NCBI GenBank assembly: GCA_028876495.1
Contig: JAGWRO010000091.1
Span: forward strand, 98,141 to 162,140
DNA from: Bacteroidota bacterium
Lineage (GTDB): Bacteria; Bacteroidota; Bacteroidia; Chitinophagales; Chitinophagaceae
Length of the DNA: 64,000 nt
Direction of reading: 5' to 3'
Shown: piece by piece, positions 8,915 to 19,138 of the stretch
How positions within the stretch are numbered: position 1 is the stretch's first letter
Layout of the letters: each line of letters starts with the position of its first letter
The notes under the pieces: model-generated
Database searches by the model: none
Seen by the model: the letters and a program-made list of their open reading frames with translations, nothing else
Told to the model about the DNA's origin: nothing
Position numbers and translations under genes: made by a program

Positions 8915-11905
8915 TTAAAACCTAAGATTTAATCCTAAACTATAGATACGTGGACGAGGATAAAAGTTATTATCTACCCCACTTGAAATTTCAGGATCAA
9001 GTCCGGTGTATTTAGTAATGACAAATACATTCTGAACGTTTGCGTTGATAGTTAATGTAGCAGAATTGTTGATCACTTTTCCTACATTATAACTTACGTA
9101 TGCATTGTCCATTCTCAGGAAAGAAGCGTTTTGAATGTAATAATCAGACAAGAAAAATTTATCGCCGCTTCCACTAAATCCAGACTGTAATAAATTGGTT
9201 GAACCATTGTTGAGGTACCCGATCGGATTAAGAATGTTTCTTAAAGTGCCTGTGCTTGAGAATGTGTTGTTATATACATAGTTTCCAAGGCTGGCGCGCA
9301 TTACAAAGCCAACATTAAATTTGTCAATTTTTACATTGGTACTTGCTCCAAAAAGATAATCGGGATTTACATTTTTATATTGATACAGATCTTTTTGATT
9401 GATCACTCCATCCCTGTTCAGATCAGCAAATAATCCATCAATTGGTTTTCCGTTTTGATCGTACACTTGTTTGTACACATAAAATGAACCCTGAGGCAAG
9501 CCAACCGTGTTGATCAAAATGGTATTACCGGTTCCTCCGCTGATTCCATAATATTGATTACCCGGATAATTAGGGTTAGGAACAGAAGTTAAGTTGGTAA
9601 TTTTATTTTCATTGTAAGTAGCATTAAAATTCAGATCCCAAACTACTTTATTGTTTTTTATGGGTTGAAGATTAATACTAAATTCAACACCTTTATTCTC
9701 CATGCTTCCCACGTTGGCAACAATCTGGTTGGAGAAGTTACTTCCTGCAGGCTGGGCAATATTGTTCAAAAGATCGGTTGTCTTTTTGTAGTATACATCT
9801 ATGCTACCGTTAATCCTGTTGTTGGCAAAACCATAATCAACACCGGCATTATAAGTCGCTGTTTTTTCCCAGGTTCTTTGAGGATAAAAACCGCCGGGTG
9901 CATACATGTGATAAAAGGTATTACCAAACTGGTATTGCGAAGTAGCATCACTATACCCGTAAAAGGAATTATAATCATAATAGCCAATACCACTCTGTTG
10001 ACCGGTAAGACCATATCCCAATCTTAATTTAAGCGCAGAAACCGCTTTTGAATTTTCAAGGAATTTTTCATTTTTTACATTCCATGCAAAAGCACCTGCA
10101 GGAAACACACCCCAGCGTTGGTTCTTTGCAAACCTCGATGAACCATCTGTACGAACAGATCCGGTTAAAAGGTAACGGTCTTTAAAAGAAAAGTTAGCCC
10201 TTCCATAGTAAGAGATCAAAGTGTATTCGGGTTTATCGAATTTGAAACTTGGAGAAGTGATCACCGTACCATCAGTGGTAAGATCAGGGTAACTAAAGTT
10301 GGTGGTGAGGTAATCATAATATCCATAACCACCTACTACATCAATTCTTGACCCACCTAAAAAATCTTTGGTATAATCTAAATAAGCTTCGAGGGTTTTG
10401 TTATTTCTTTTTTGAAGATACTTGTCGCTAACTCCACCATGCAAACCATCCGGTGACCTTTTATAAGCCTGGGCTGCAGTAGAATCTACCGTGATGGTGC
10501 CCGGGCTTGTTGATACATCATAGGCCAGGTTTACAAAAGCATGAAGATCCGGTAAAAAATGAACCTTATAATCAATTAATGCACTTCCGATACTACGTCG
10601 CACCTCACCAATGTCGTGTCTGTCCATTAAAAGCCCTAACGGGTTTCTTGGAGCCAACGCTACCAGGCCGGTTGCGGTGGAAGGATCTGTCCATTCCCAA
10701 TAACCGTTATAAGCACTTTTGCCGGAATAAACGGGAGCAGTAGGATTAAAAGAAACTGCTGCGCCGATAGCACCCTGGTTAGCAAATCGCACTTCCTCAA
10801 TAGAATTATTTACATTGATATTGATTTTTAAATGATCATCAAAAAACCGGGGATTGACATTAAATCCGAGCGTGTAACGATCCAATTTATCAGTCTTCAA
10901 AATTCCCTGCTGGTTTAAATAACCAACTGACAAACGATAAGGCATTTTTTTAAATCCGCCGCTTACACTTAAATTATTATCAGAGGTTAATGCAGTTTGA
11001 TAAATTTCTTTTTGCCAGTCAGTATTTGCAGTTCCCAATAAGCTTTTAAAGGCATCGCTTCCCTTTTGATTTACAAAGTTCCTGTACTGAGAAGGACTCA
11101 AAACAGATACTTCTTTAATGATCTTCGAAAGAGAAAAAGTAGTGTTGAAATCAAAAGAAGGTTTTGCACCAAGACGACCTTTTTTGGTAGTAATAATAAT
11201 AACCCCGTTAGAAGCGCGCGAACCATAGATAGCAGTGGCTGATGCATCTTTCAAAATACTGAACGACTCAATATCATTCGGGTTGATCATACTCAGCTGA
11301 TTAGCTGATCCGGCTACTCCATTGTTATCCAATGGCACACCATCAATTACAATTAAAGGATCATTGCTGGCGCTTAATGAAGCACCTCCTCTAATCCTGA
11401 TAGTGGTTCCTGCTCCTGGAGAACCACCTCCTGAAATCACAGAAACTCCGGCAACTTTTCCTGCAATTAATTGTTCAGGAGAAGTAATTTGGCCGGATTG
11501 AAAATCTTTAGCGTTTACCTGCGCCACAGAACCAGTCAGATCCTTCTTCTGTGAAGTTCCATAACCGATAACTACCACTTCACCTAATTGTTGGGCATTA
11601 GCAATTAATGATACGTTAATGATTGTTTGATTGTTTACTGCTACTTCCTGTGGTGCGTAACTTGCGGAAGTAAACATTAAAGTAGCAGCGGGAGCGACGG
11701 AAATAGAATATTTCCCACTGTTGTCTGTCGCTGTTCCCTTATTGGTTCCTATCACAGTAACAGAAACTCCCGGTATCCCGCTACCGGTTTTTGAATCAGT
11801 CACCGTTCCTGTAATTACACTTTGTGCATTGGCACCAAAAGCAACAATTATAAAAAATATCAAAACACTTACTTGTTTTGATATTTCAGCTATGCTTTTT
11901 CTCAT
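8915..11905 (-). CDS. SusC/RagA family TonB-dependent outer-membrane transporter
   Basis: The protein has 996 residues. A signal peptide (1-27) is followed by a carboxypeptidase-like beta-sandwich domain (ITGTVTDSKTGSGIPGVSV), the conserved EVVVIGYG.. TonB-box-like segment, a plug domain (about 120-240, with SLSASNDPLIVIDGVP and ATAIYGSRASNGVIIITTKK) and a 22-strand-type barrel ending in YSLGLNLRF with a terminal aromatic. It imports oligosaccharides across the outer membrane using TonB energy. It is the first gene of the susC-D-E-E unit. The 383-nt upstream gap holds a palindrome that may be its operator. Confidence 0.95.
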   Translation of the reverse strand: MRKSIAEISKQVSVLIFFIIVAFGANAQSVITGTVTDSKTGSGIPGVSVTVIGTNKGTATDNSGKYSISVAPAATLMFTSASYAPQEVAVNNQTIINVSLIANAQQLGEVVVIGYGTSQKKDLTGSVAQVNAKDFQSGQITSPEQLIAGKVAGVSVISGGGSPGAGTTIRIRGGASLSASNDPLIVIDGVPLDNNGVAGSANQLSMINPNDIESFSILKDASATAIYGSRASNGVIIITTKKGRLGAKPSFDFNTTFSLSKIIKEVSVLSPSQYRNFVNQKGSDAFKSLLGTANTDWQKEIYQTALTSDNNLSVSGGFKKMPYRLSVGYLNQQGILKTDKLDRYTLGFNVNPRFFDDHLKININVNNSIEEVRFANQGAIGAAVSFNPTAPVYSGKSAYNGYWEWTDPSTATGLVALAPRNPLGLLMDRHDIGEVRRSIGSALIDYKVHFLPDLHAFVNLAYDVSTSPGTITVDSTAAQAYKRSPDGLHGGVSDKYLQKRNNKTLEAYLDYTKDFLGGSRIDVVGGYGYYDYLTTNFSYPDLTTDGTVITSPSFKFDKPEYTLISYYGRANFSFKDRYLLTGSVRTDGSSRFAKNQRWGVFPAGAFAWNVKNEKFLENSKAVSALKLRLGYGLTGQQSGIGYYDYNSFYGYSDATSQYQFGNTFYHMYAPGGFYPQRTWEKTATYNAGVDYGFANNRINGSIDVYYKKTTDLLNNIAQPAGSNFSNQIVANVGSMENKGVEFSINLQPIKNNKVVWDLNFNATYNENKITNLTSVPNPNYPGNQYYGISGGTGNTILINTVGLPQGSFYVYKQVYDQNGKPIDGLFADLNRDGVINQKDLYQYKNVNPDYLFGASTNVKIDKFNVGFVMRASLGNYVYNNTFSSTGTLRNILNPIGYLNNGSTNLLQSGFSGSGDKFFLSDYYIQNASFLRMDNAYVSYNVGKVINNSATLTINANVQNVFVITKYTGLDPEISSGVDNNFYPRPRIYSLGLNLRF

Positions 11906-12288
11906 GAGCGAAATTTAAATTTTAATGTGTGTGTTTACTGTTTATTAATTAATACGTTATTCAAGCAATAAAAAAATTAATGTGTATTTCGTACACAATT
12001 TATAACAAAAACTATTATCCCAAAAAAAAATTTCATCTTTATTCTCACAATTTGTCGGAATCAAATGAAGTAAATCCGGATGGCCGTTATCACAATCTAA
12101 ATTCTACACCAAGCTTTATTCGCATCTAAAGACAATCAATTTTTATAAATTGCTGCACTTAAAAAAAATAGTTTTCTTTTTTACTTTCCATGTGCATATA
12201 ATCTTATATCCTATTTTTACTTGTCTCTTATATTTAGCTTTTTCAAAATAAAAATCTTTTTTATTTGTTTGTTTACTCTAACAACTTT
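11906..12288. other. Intergenic regulatory region between SusC and the Nudix regulator
   Basis: This 383-nt, AT-rich gap has no convincing reading frame. It contains the palindrome at 11981-11997 described separately. I found no clean minus-strand TAnnTTTG element here, so the SusC promoter may be atypical or activator-dependent. Confidence 0.6.
11981..11997. promoter_or_regulatory. Candidate operator palindrome upstream of susC-like gene
   Basis: TGTGTA TTTCG TACACA is a perfect 6-bp inverted repeat with a 5-nt spacer, 76 nt upstream of the SusC start. The regulator gene immediately upstream encodes a winged-helix DNA-binding protein, so this is a plausible binding site. The link is an inference. 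Confidence 0.45.
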
Positions 12289-13035
12289 TTAAAAATCAAT
12301 CCCTGACCACGTTTTTTTATTCTTCTCGTATTTTTCATAGTCAAATTTGTATAAGCGGCCCGGCCTGTGCGGAACATTCTGTTCATGTTCTCCCGTATCT
12401 ACTAAAAAATTCATCGAAAAGAATTTTTTCCTGAAGTTTCTCCTGTCTAGTTTTTTATTGAGAATAGCTTCATAAAGATTCTGTAATTCACGTAGCGAAA
12501 ATTTATTGGGCAACAAACTAAAACCCAACGGATGCTCTTGTACTCTTTTTTGAAGCCATTTATAGCAGGCATCAAATATTTTTTTATGGTCGAAGAGCAA
12601 TTCTTTTATACTATCCACATCGTGCCAGTGAAGATCATTGTCAAGTGTTTTTAAACGGTGATGCTGTACATTTATTAAAGAACAATACGCAACTGAAACT
12701 ACTCTTCCTGCAGGATGGCGGCTCACTTCTCCAAAAGTATGCACCTGTTCAAGATACAGGTCATTCATACCGGTACGTTGCTTTAAAATGCGGTAAGCAC
12801 TTGCTTCCAGGTCTTCTTCTGGTTTTACCAGGTCACCCAGCAGAGAAAACTTTTTTTGGTATTTTTTAAGGTCAGAGCGGATAAGCAATACTTTCAATTT
12901 ATTTTCATCAAAACCAAAAATGACACAATCGACGGATAAGGCAACGCGGTTAATACTTTGCACTTCCGATTGCAACCCTTTCAAGGTTTTTGAATGCAAA
13001 TGCTTTGAATTAATGTCTGTTTTAACTTCTGTCAT
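12289..13035 (-). CDS. NrtR/AraR-type Nudix-domain transcriptional regulator
   Basis: This 248-residue protein has an N-terminal Nudix hydrolase fold (VALSVDCVIFGFDENKLKVL) and a C-terminal winged helix (FSLRELQNLYEAILNKKLDR.NFRKK). The Nudix box is degraded: where hydrolases have REUxEExGU this protein reads RILKQRTGM, so the metal-binding glutamates are gone. That is typical of Nudix regulators that sense a sugar or nucleotide rather than cleave it. It sits directly upstream of the SusC operon on the same strand and 50 nt after the amylase gene. The likely role is control of the glycan locus. The effector is unknown. Confidence 0.85.
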   Translation of the reverse strand: MTEVKTDINSKHLHSKTLKGLQSEVQSINRVALSVDCVIFGFDENKLKVLLIRSDLKKYQKKFSLLGDLVKPEEDLEASAYRILKQRTGMNDLYLEQVHTFGEVSRHPAGRVVSVAYCSLINVQHHRLKTLDNDLHWHDVDSIKELLFDHKKIFDACYKWLQKRVQEHPLGFSLLPNKFSLRELQNLYEAILNKKLDRRNFRKKFFSMNFLVDTGEHEQNVPHRPGRLYKFDYEKYEKNKKTWSGIDF

Positions 13036-13085
13036 ACAATTCTTTCTTTATTTATGTAAATAAATAACTAAATGCAAAATTTACC

Positions 13086-16000
13086 TTATTTATTCTTAAC
13101 CAACTTAATATTTTGTGTTTTCTGCAATGAAAATATGGAAATAAAATAAGTTCCATTTGCAAAATTTTCACTTTCAACCACAGGAAACAAATTGACCCCT
13201 GCGGCAATTGAAATTTGCTTTTTCACCAATTGCCTTCCACTTATATCAGTAATTATTATGGTTGCCTTATCATCCGCCGGTGATTCTATTTTTAAATTCA
13301 ATACGTTTTGCATCGGGTTCGGCATTACCAAAGCACGCCATGTGTTGATATCGCTTTTTATAATCACGATATTACTATAGACAACGCTACTATCAGAATT
13401 TAAAGTTTTCAGGCGATAATATTCGGTAGCAGAACCGCCGCCGGTATCATTATCTGTATAACTATAATTTAAACTTCCTGTTACCGGCACATCAGAAAGA
13501 AGCGTAAAATTTTGTCCATCCACACTTCGCTGTAATTCAAAATGAACGAGATTGACCTGGCTGCTTATCTGCCAGTTCAATACGTTTTCATTGTTCTGCT
13601 TACTTCCTGAAAAATTAATTACTGTTCCGGACGCAGGCGTTTCTGTTTTTGCAAAAACATGAAATTCTCCCGGTTGGAGAGTAAAGTTTTGTGAAGCATT
13701 CGTAACACTTATGGTTGTATCGTTGAGGTAATCTTTCCAGGTGCCTGTTGATGGAAAAGTTACCGTTCCTGTTTGTGGTACCACATCAAAGTTGCCAACT
13801 ACCACAATTTTACTCATGGTAATCCACTTGAAATTTCCATTTAAGCTTTGAGAAGAGAAGTTGGAAATAAACTGATCAGAAAATGAAGGATTGAACCGAA
13901 GCTTTATTAAAGCGCTGTAAACGTCAAATAATTTTTTACGGTTGGGCTGCTCATAATAATCCCAGCGAAGGGGTTTCGGATCTGTACGGCATGAATTATT
14001 TACCGATCCGTCGCCACAATAATTGATTGGATAATCATATCCTAATTCACCAAATTCCCATAACATTTTAGGCCCGGGGAGCATAAACAAAAATGCAGCT
14101 GTTAATTGTTGCCTTTTTAAAGCAGTAGCAGTGTCTTTAATATTATAAGAACCGGAAGAATTTCCATAGGTGATGTCTTTATACATCACCCTTTCTTCAT
14201 CATGGCTTTCCATATAGGTTACCTTATATGGATGTGACCAACCGGCAACACTTGCAATACCGCTGCTAAAATCTGATCCGCCGTTATAACCCATTGACGC
14301 TTGTTCATAAGGATAAGCCATGTTTGACCAAAGCAACATTCCATAGTTTGACAAATCTTTTTCTTCAGAATTATCGGCAAAATGCTCAAGAATGGCGTAT
14401 GAGCCTGGGGATTTTAATTGCAATGTATCATAATAACCTTTCCAGATTTTCACTCGACTTGAATCATAATTTCCCCACGCGCTTACATTACAATTGTTTC
14501 CATTGGTATCGCACGTTTGCGTTTGCGTAAACCCTTTAGAAAGATCAAAACGAAAACCATCTATTTTATAATCATTCAACCAATGATTTACCACACGGCT
14601 TACAAAGTAATGAGTGGCTGCACTTTCATGGTTCATATCATAACCTACATTATAAGCATGTTTAGCAACAGGGTTAAACCATGGATTATTGACTGCCGGC
14701 CTGTTATTGGTAGAATCCCAATACAATTGAACCATTGGTGAAGAACCAAAGGAATGATTAAGGACCATATCCATTATTACGGCAATTCCATTTTGATGAC
14801 ATTCATCTATAAATTGTTTTAACGAATTTTCAGTTCCGTAGTACTTATCCGGAGCAAAATAAAAATCAGGATTATACCCCCAGCTAATATTTCCTTCAAA
14901 TTCATTGAATGGCATTACCTCTATTGCATTAATTCCAAGTTTTTTAAAATAATTCAAACTATCGGCCAGTGTTGTCCAATCATGATTGGCTACAAAATCT
15001 GTTAACCATAATTCATAAATTACAAGATTGCGTTTATCGGGCCGTGAGAAATTAGTAACCTGCCAGTTATAGGGCGTTTGCGCGGTTTGTAAAACACTTA
15101 CAATACCTGTTGTTGAATCTGTCGGATATGGTTTAAGGCCAGGATAGGTGGAAGAAGAAATGTAAGGATCATTAACAGGATCCAATATTTTTTCAGCATA
15201 AGGATCAGCGATTTTTAATTGCCCGTCAACTAAAAACTGGTAACTATATTCCTTTGCGGGCGTTAAACCGGTAATCGTGATCCACCAATAGTTTCCATCA
15301 GGAGTTTTATTGAGTTCATATTGACTTTGCTCTTTCCAGTTACTTCCTGCAAAATCTCCAATAACCGCTACCCTACTTTTACCGGGTGCAAACAAAACAA
15401 GTGTAACCGATTTATTGTCTGCTCCATAATTAATTCCTGTTTGAACTCCCGCAGGAAGTGCTGCCACGTTTACAGAAGAATTTACATAAAAGTTTAACGT
15501 ATCACTTAACGTTATACTTCCATTGTCAGCTTTTGCAATTATCTGCTGACTTCCTGTAGTAGTTAATGTAGGTGCGGCCGTAATGTTTTGGGTATTGGTA
15601 GCTGTTTGAATAACTGTTCCATTCAATAATAAAGTGAGTGTTGCATTCGAATTACTTTTTGCTGTAATGGTTATATTGTCATTTAAACTTTTATTTATTG
15701 ACTCAGGTATAGGAGTATAAGTTGGTTGAAAGAACGGATCAGTAACCCTCAACGCCAAGGCCGAATTATAAACGGGGATAAACATATCGCTCCCGTCAGC
15801 GTTTGCCTGCTTTGTATTTCCATCACCACTTCTGAAAAGAATAGCAATCTTTTCAATTTTTTCATTCGGATCTGTGAGTCCGAAATATGTCCTCAATCCA
15901 CCTGAAATAGTAAATGACCATTTATTATTTCCGAGCGAGGTTGCTTGTGCAGAGGCACTTGTAGTTCCCCAGGTAGTTTGCACATGCAACCAGTTGGAAG

Positions 16001-16211
16001 AACTTGTACTATAATTTGTAATTAATCCAATATGAACATATACATCTGAAGCCGTATGATTTAATAAACCTTTATTGCCATAATTGGCATCCATTGTAAT
16101 GGTAAACGGATTGGTGCTTTCAGTCGCAAAATCAGGTGTCCACGATAATAATTGTGCAAATCCCTGGAAAGAAAAAAACAAAACAAAAGAAAATAAAAGC
16201 AGCTTCTTCAT
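13086..16211 (-). CDS. Secreted GH13 alpha-amylase-family enzyme with T9SS sorting domain
   Basis: The best start is the ATG at 16211, giving MKKLLLFSFVLFFSFQGFAQ, a clear signal peptide; a longer frame begins at 16247. Using the longer numbering (1053 residues), an N-terminal beta domain of unclear family comes first, then an Ig-like segment (190-255) and a CBM48-like module (about 265-345). The GH13 barrel spans about 400-790 with nucleophile D568 (GFRFD), acid/base E621 (AILEHF) and stabilising D683 (SHDEER). An FN3-like domain and a Por-secretion tail (VMPNPMQNVLNLKIES... from 974) follow. The tail predicts type IX export to the cell surface or medium, so it probably degrades starch or glycogen-like glucan. 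It may share a transcript with the Nudix regulator 50 nt downstream. Confidence 0.93.
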   Translation of the reverse strand: MKKLLLFSFVLFFSFQGFAQLLSWTPDFATESTNPFTITMDANYGNKGLLNHTASDVYVHIGLITNYSTSSSNWLHVQTTWGTTSASAQATSLGNNKWSFTISGGLRTYFGLTDPNEKIEKIAILFRSGDGNTKQANADGSDMFIPVYNSALALRVTDPFFQPTYTPIPESINKSLNDNITITAKSNSNATLTLLLNGTVIQTATNTQNITAAPTLTTTGSQQIIAKADNGSITLSDTLNFYVNSSVNVAALPAGVQTGINYGADNKSVTLVLFAPGKSRVAVIGDFAGSNWKEQSQYELNKTPDGNYWWITITGLTPAKEYSYQFLVDGQLKIADPYAEKILDPVNDPYISSSTYPGLKPYPTDSTTGIVSVLQTAQTPYNWQVTNFSRPDKRNLVIYELWLTDFVANHDWTTLADSLNYFKKLGINAIEVMPFNEFEGNISWGYNPDFYFAPDKYYGTENSLKQFIDECHQNGIAVIMDMVLNHSFGSSPMVQLYWDSTNNRPAVNNPWFNPVAKHAYNVGYDMNHESAATHYFVSRVVNHWLNDYKIDGFRFDLSKGFTQTQTCDTNGNNCNVSAWGNYDSSRVKIWKGYYDTLQLKSPGSYAILEHFADNSEEKDLSNYGMLLWSNMAYPYEQASMGYNGGSDFSSGIASVAGWSHPYKVTYMESHDEERVMYKDITYGNSSGSYNIKDTATALKRQQLTAAFLFMLPGPKMLWEFGELGYDYPINYCGDGSVNNSCRTDPKPLRWDYYEQPNRKKLFDVYSALIKLRFNPSFSDQFISNFSSQSLNGNFKWITMSKIVVVGNFDVVPQTGTVTFPSTGTWKDYLNDTTISVTNASQNFTLQPGEFHVFAKTETPASGTVINFSGSKQNNENVLNWQISSQVNLVHFELQRSVDGQNFTLLSDVPVTGSLNYSYTDNDTGGGSATEYYRLKTLNSDSSVVYSNIVIIKSDINTWRALVMPNPMQNVLNLKIESPADDKATIIITDISGRQLVKKQISIAAGVNLFPVVESENFANGTYFISIFSLQKTQNIKLVKNK

Positions 16212-16433
16212 ACCCTGGCAATAAATTATTGTGTAAAATAAACACATTATTTTTAAACCCTCCTCCCTTTTTAAAAATATTTAAAAAAAAAGAAACAGAT
16301 TGTTGAAAATAAAAACCTGAACTAATTGTTAGTTTACTGGCCACAGCCTTTTATTCAATCCGATTAAAAGTCACAAAAATTTATTCACAGAAATTGTTGA
16401 AATTCGTGGCAGAAGTTAATTTTAAATTCGATT

Positions 16434-18515
16434 ATGTATACAACAGAAGAGGCAAAGGAATTACAAAAAGATACCGAACGCCTTCTCAAATCCACCGGGA
16501 ACGAAGATGAACTGAGGAAGGTTTTACGCTTTCACGAATACCGTTATTACATTTTAAATGATCCCTTAATATCCGATTCTGAATACGACCAGTTGTACAA
16601 AAAACTGGAAAAACTAGAAAAAGAAAACCCTTCTACCATTACGCCTGATTCTCCAACGCAAAGAGTGGGAAGTAGCCTTAATACTGATTTTGTTACCGTT
16701 CCGCATTTGATTTCGATGTTAAGTCTTGAAAACAGTTATAATGCGGAAGATCTTATTGACTGGCATAACCGCTTGAATAACTTAACCGATAATCAAAAGA
16801 TCACTTTTAGTGCAGAACCAAAATATGATGGCGCAAGTATTTCGCTCATCTACGAAGATGATTTATTGGATCGAGGAGCCACACGCGGGGATGGAACAGC
16901 GGGCGATGATATTACTACCAACATCAGGCAGATTGGTTCGATTCCCTTATCTGCAAAATTTTCTGATCACGGAATTAAAAAAATAGAGATCCGTGGTGAA
17001 GTATTGTTGAATAAAGAAAATTTTAAAAAGTATAATGAATCTCTTGCCGAAGAAGGGCTGCCACCCCTGGCCAATCCACGAAATGCAGCTGCCGGATCGT
17101 TAAGAATGAAAGACCCTGCTGCAGTAAGAAAACGTAAGTTGGAAGCGATACTTTATCACGTAAGTTTTATAGAATTGAACGAAAAAGGGTTGAAAAAATA
17201 TCCTGACTTATTAAACACACATTCAGGTATTCTTCAGATGCTTTCTGAATGCGGCTTCAGAACGCCGGTAAATGAAAAAAAAGTTTTTAATAACATTGCA
17301 GACGTACTGAAATTTTGCCACGAATTTGAAAACAAAAGAGATGAACTTCCTTATGAAATAGACGGAATTGTAGTAAAGGTGAACGAGATCGAAATCCAGC
17401 AACAGGTTGGAAGCACCACACATCATCCCCGCTGGGCTATTGCTTATAAATTTAAAGCAAGACAGGCAACTTCTAAATTGCTGAATGTAGAATTCCAGGT
17501 GGGGCGAACAGGCTCCATTACGCCGGTGGCAAAAATTGAACCGGTGCCTATTGGTGGTGTTACCGTTGGCTCTGTTTCTCTTTTTAATGAAGGCATTATC
17601 GAAGAAAAAGATTTGCGTTTAGGCGATACTGTTATTGTTGAAAGAGCAGGTGATGTGATTCCATATATAGTAAAACCACTGACTGAATTAAGAACAGGAG
17701 ATGAAAAAAAAATCATCTTTCCAACCCATTGCCCGGTTTGTGGCGATGCACTGGTAAAACCTGAAGGTGAAGCGGTTTGGCGCTGCGTAAATATTAATTG
17801 CCCGGCACAGGTAGTGGAACGGATCATTCATTTTGTAAGTAAAGACGCGATGGACATTAAAACGTTTGGAGAAGCAAGCGTTACAAAATTTTATGAGCTT
17901 GGTTTGATCAGCGATATCCCTTCGGTATATTCTATTGATTTTGAAAAAGTGTCTTCACTGGAAGGCTTTAAACAAAAATCAGTCGAAAACCTGAGATCAG
18001 CAATTGAGAATTCCAAGAAACAAAGTTTAAACAGGCTGATCTATGGTTTAGGAATTCGATATGTTGGAGAAACGACTGCCAAAACTTTATCAAAAAACGT
18101 GGATACCATTTTTGATCTGCCGAAATATTCTCTTGAAGATTTGCAACAACTCCAGGATATCGGCACTAAAGTAGCCGAAAGTGTTTTTGATTTTTTTCAT
18201 AATGAAGATAACATAAAAATGCTTGAAGAGCTTTCCGGAAAAGGATTGAACATAAGAGGAGACAAATCAGAACCTGTGAGTGGTAAGCTCTCGGGTTACA
18301 CTTTTCTTTTCACAGGAACTTTACCCACATTAAAAAGAAATGCCGCTGAAAAAATGGCTGAAGAGAACGGAGGAAAATTACTTTCATCAGTAAGCGCTAA
18401 TCTTAATTATCTGGTAGCAGGAGAATCAGCAGGAAGCAAACTTGCGAAAGCTCAAAAAATAAAATCAATAAAAATAATCAACGAAGAAGATTTTTTGAAT
18501 ATGATACAAAGTTAG
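16434..18515 (+). CDS. ligA: NAD-dependent DNA ligase LigA
   Basis: At 693 residues the protein is slightly longer than the usual 670. The adenylation lysine is K130 in KYDGAS. The OB fold follows, then a four-cysteine zinc finger (C433, C436, C451, C456), helix-hairpin-helix repeats (YGLGIRYVGETTA) and a C-terminal BRCT domain (FTGTLPTLKRNAAEKMAEENGG). It seals nicks in replication and repair using NAD+. A sequence TAAATTCG, one mismatch from the -7 consensus, ends 3 nt before the ATG. Confidence 0.98.
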   Translation: MYTTEEAKELQKDTERLLKSTGNEDELRKVLRFHEYRYYILNDPLISDSEYDQLYKKLEKLEKENPSTITPDSPTQRVGSSLNTDFVTVPHLISMLSLENSYNAEDLIDWHNRLNNLTDNQKITFSAEPKYDGASISLIYEDDLLDRGATRGDGTAGDDITTNIRQIGSIPLSAKFSDHGIKKIEIRGEVLLNKENFKKYNESLAEEGLPPLANPRNAAAGSLRMKDPAAVRKRKLEAILYHVSFIELNEKGLKKYPDLLNTHSGILQMLSECGFRTPVNEKKVFNNIADVLKFCHEFENKRDELPYEIDGIVVKVNEIEIQQQVGSTTHHPRWAIAYKFKARQATSKLLNVEFQVGRTGSITPVAKIEPVPIGGVTVGSVSLFNEGIIEEKDLRLGDTVIVERAGDVIPYIVKPLTELRTGDEKKIIFPTHCPVCGDALVKPEGEAVWRCVNINCPAQVVERIIHFVSKDAMDIKTFGEASVTKFYELGLISDIPSVYSIDFEKVSSLEGFKQKSVENLRSAIENSKKQSLNRLIYGLGIRYVGETTAKTLSKNVDTIFDLPKYSLEDLQQLQDIGTKVAESVFDFFHNEDNIKMLEELSGKGLNIRGDKSEPVSGKLSGYTFLFTGTLPTLKRNAAEKMAEENGGKLLSSVSANLNYLVAGESAGSKLAKAQKIKSIKIINEEDFLNMIQS

Positions 18516-18544
18516 TTTTGTAACTTCATCCATAAAAATTAGCC

Positions 18545-19108
18545 ATGATCAAAAAACTTAACGGTGAAATTTGGAAGCCACTTAAATTTAAAGGGTGGCA
18601 ATCTATGAGAAATAAATATGCCGTCTCATCTAATGGGCGGGCAGCAAGTTATAAAGAAGATATTTTTGCAGACGGGAAACTTCTTACGGGGTCTCTCACC
18701 AGCGGCTACCGAACTTTAAACCTGCATCTTAACGGAAACAATGGAACACTTTATTTACATAGGGAAGTGGCTAAACTTTTCAATAAAAAAACTTCTTCCA
18801 AACAGAAATATGTGATTCACCTGAATCATGCAAAAACAGATAACCGTAAAAAAAATTTAAAATGGGCTTCACAAAAAGAAGTGAATGATCATCAGCAAAA
18901 AAGCCCACAAAAACTGGAATATAAAAAAGTTCAAAGCAACAGGAAAAAAGGCCTAAAACTAAATGCAACGCAGGTAAAAACTATCAAAGGCATATTGGCC
19001 AATCCAAGACGTAAATTAACTCATCAACAAATTGCTGATAAATACAAAGTAAGCCCGATGACCATTTACAGGATAAAGAGTGGTGAAAATTGGGCTGGTG
19101 TTTCATAA
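18545..19108 (+). CDS. NUMOD4/HNH-like DNA-binding protein with C-terminal helix-turn-helix
   Basis: The protein has 187 residues and starts 29 nt after ligA. Residues 10-35 match the NUMOD4 motif (IWKPL...YAVSSNGRAAS). The middle carries an HNH-type core: LHREVAKLF with H72, then VIHLNHAKTDNRKKNLKWAS with H92, H95 and N104. The C-terminus (158-180, THQQIADKYKVSPMTIYRIK) is a helix-turn-helix. NUMOD4 and HNH modules are typical of free-standing homing-type endonucleases, but the usual VNH motif reads VIH, so activity is uncertain. It could be a domesticated DNA-binding protein. Confidence 0.75.
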   Translation: MIKKLNGEIWKPLKFKGWQSMRNKYAVSSNGRAASYKEDIFADGKLLTGSLTSGYRTLNLHLNGNNGTLYLHREVAKLFNKKTSSKQKYVIHLNHAKTDNRKKNLKWASQKEVNDHQQKSPQKLEYKKVQSNRKKGLKLNATQVKTIKGILANPRRKLTHQQIADKYKVSPMTIYRIKSGENWAGVS

Positions 19109-19138
19109 ATAATTAGCATAATAAAATTTTACCCAAAC

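Noticed and set aside
9665..10027. 120-codon antisense frame inside the SusC gene
   Set aside because: Chance frame opposite a well-supported barrel gene.
17444..17827. 127-codon antisense frame inside ligA
   Set aside because: It lies fully within the highly conserved ligA OB-fold and zinc-finger coding sequence.
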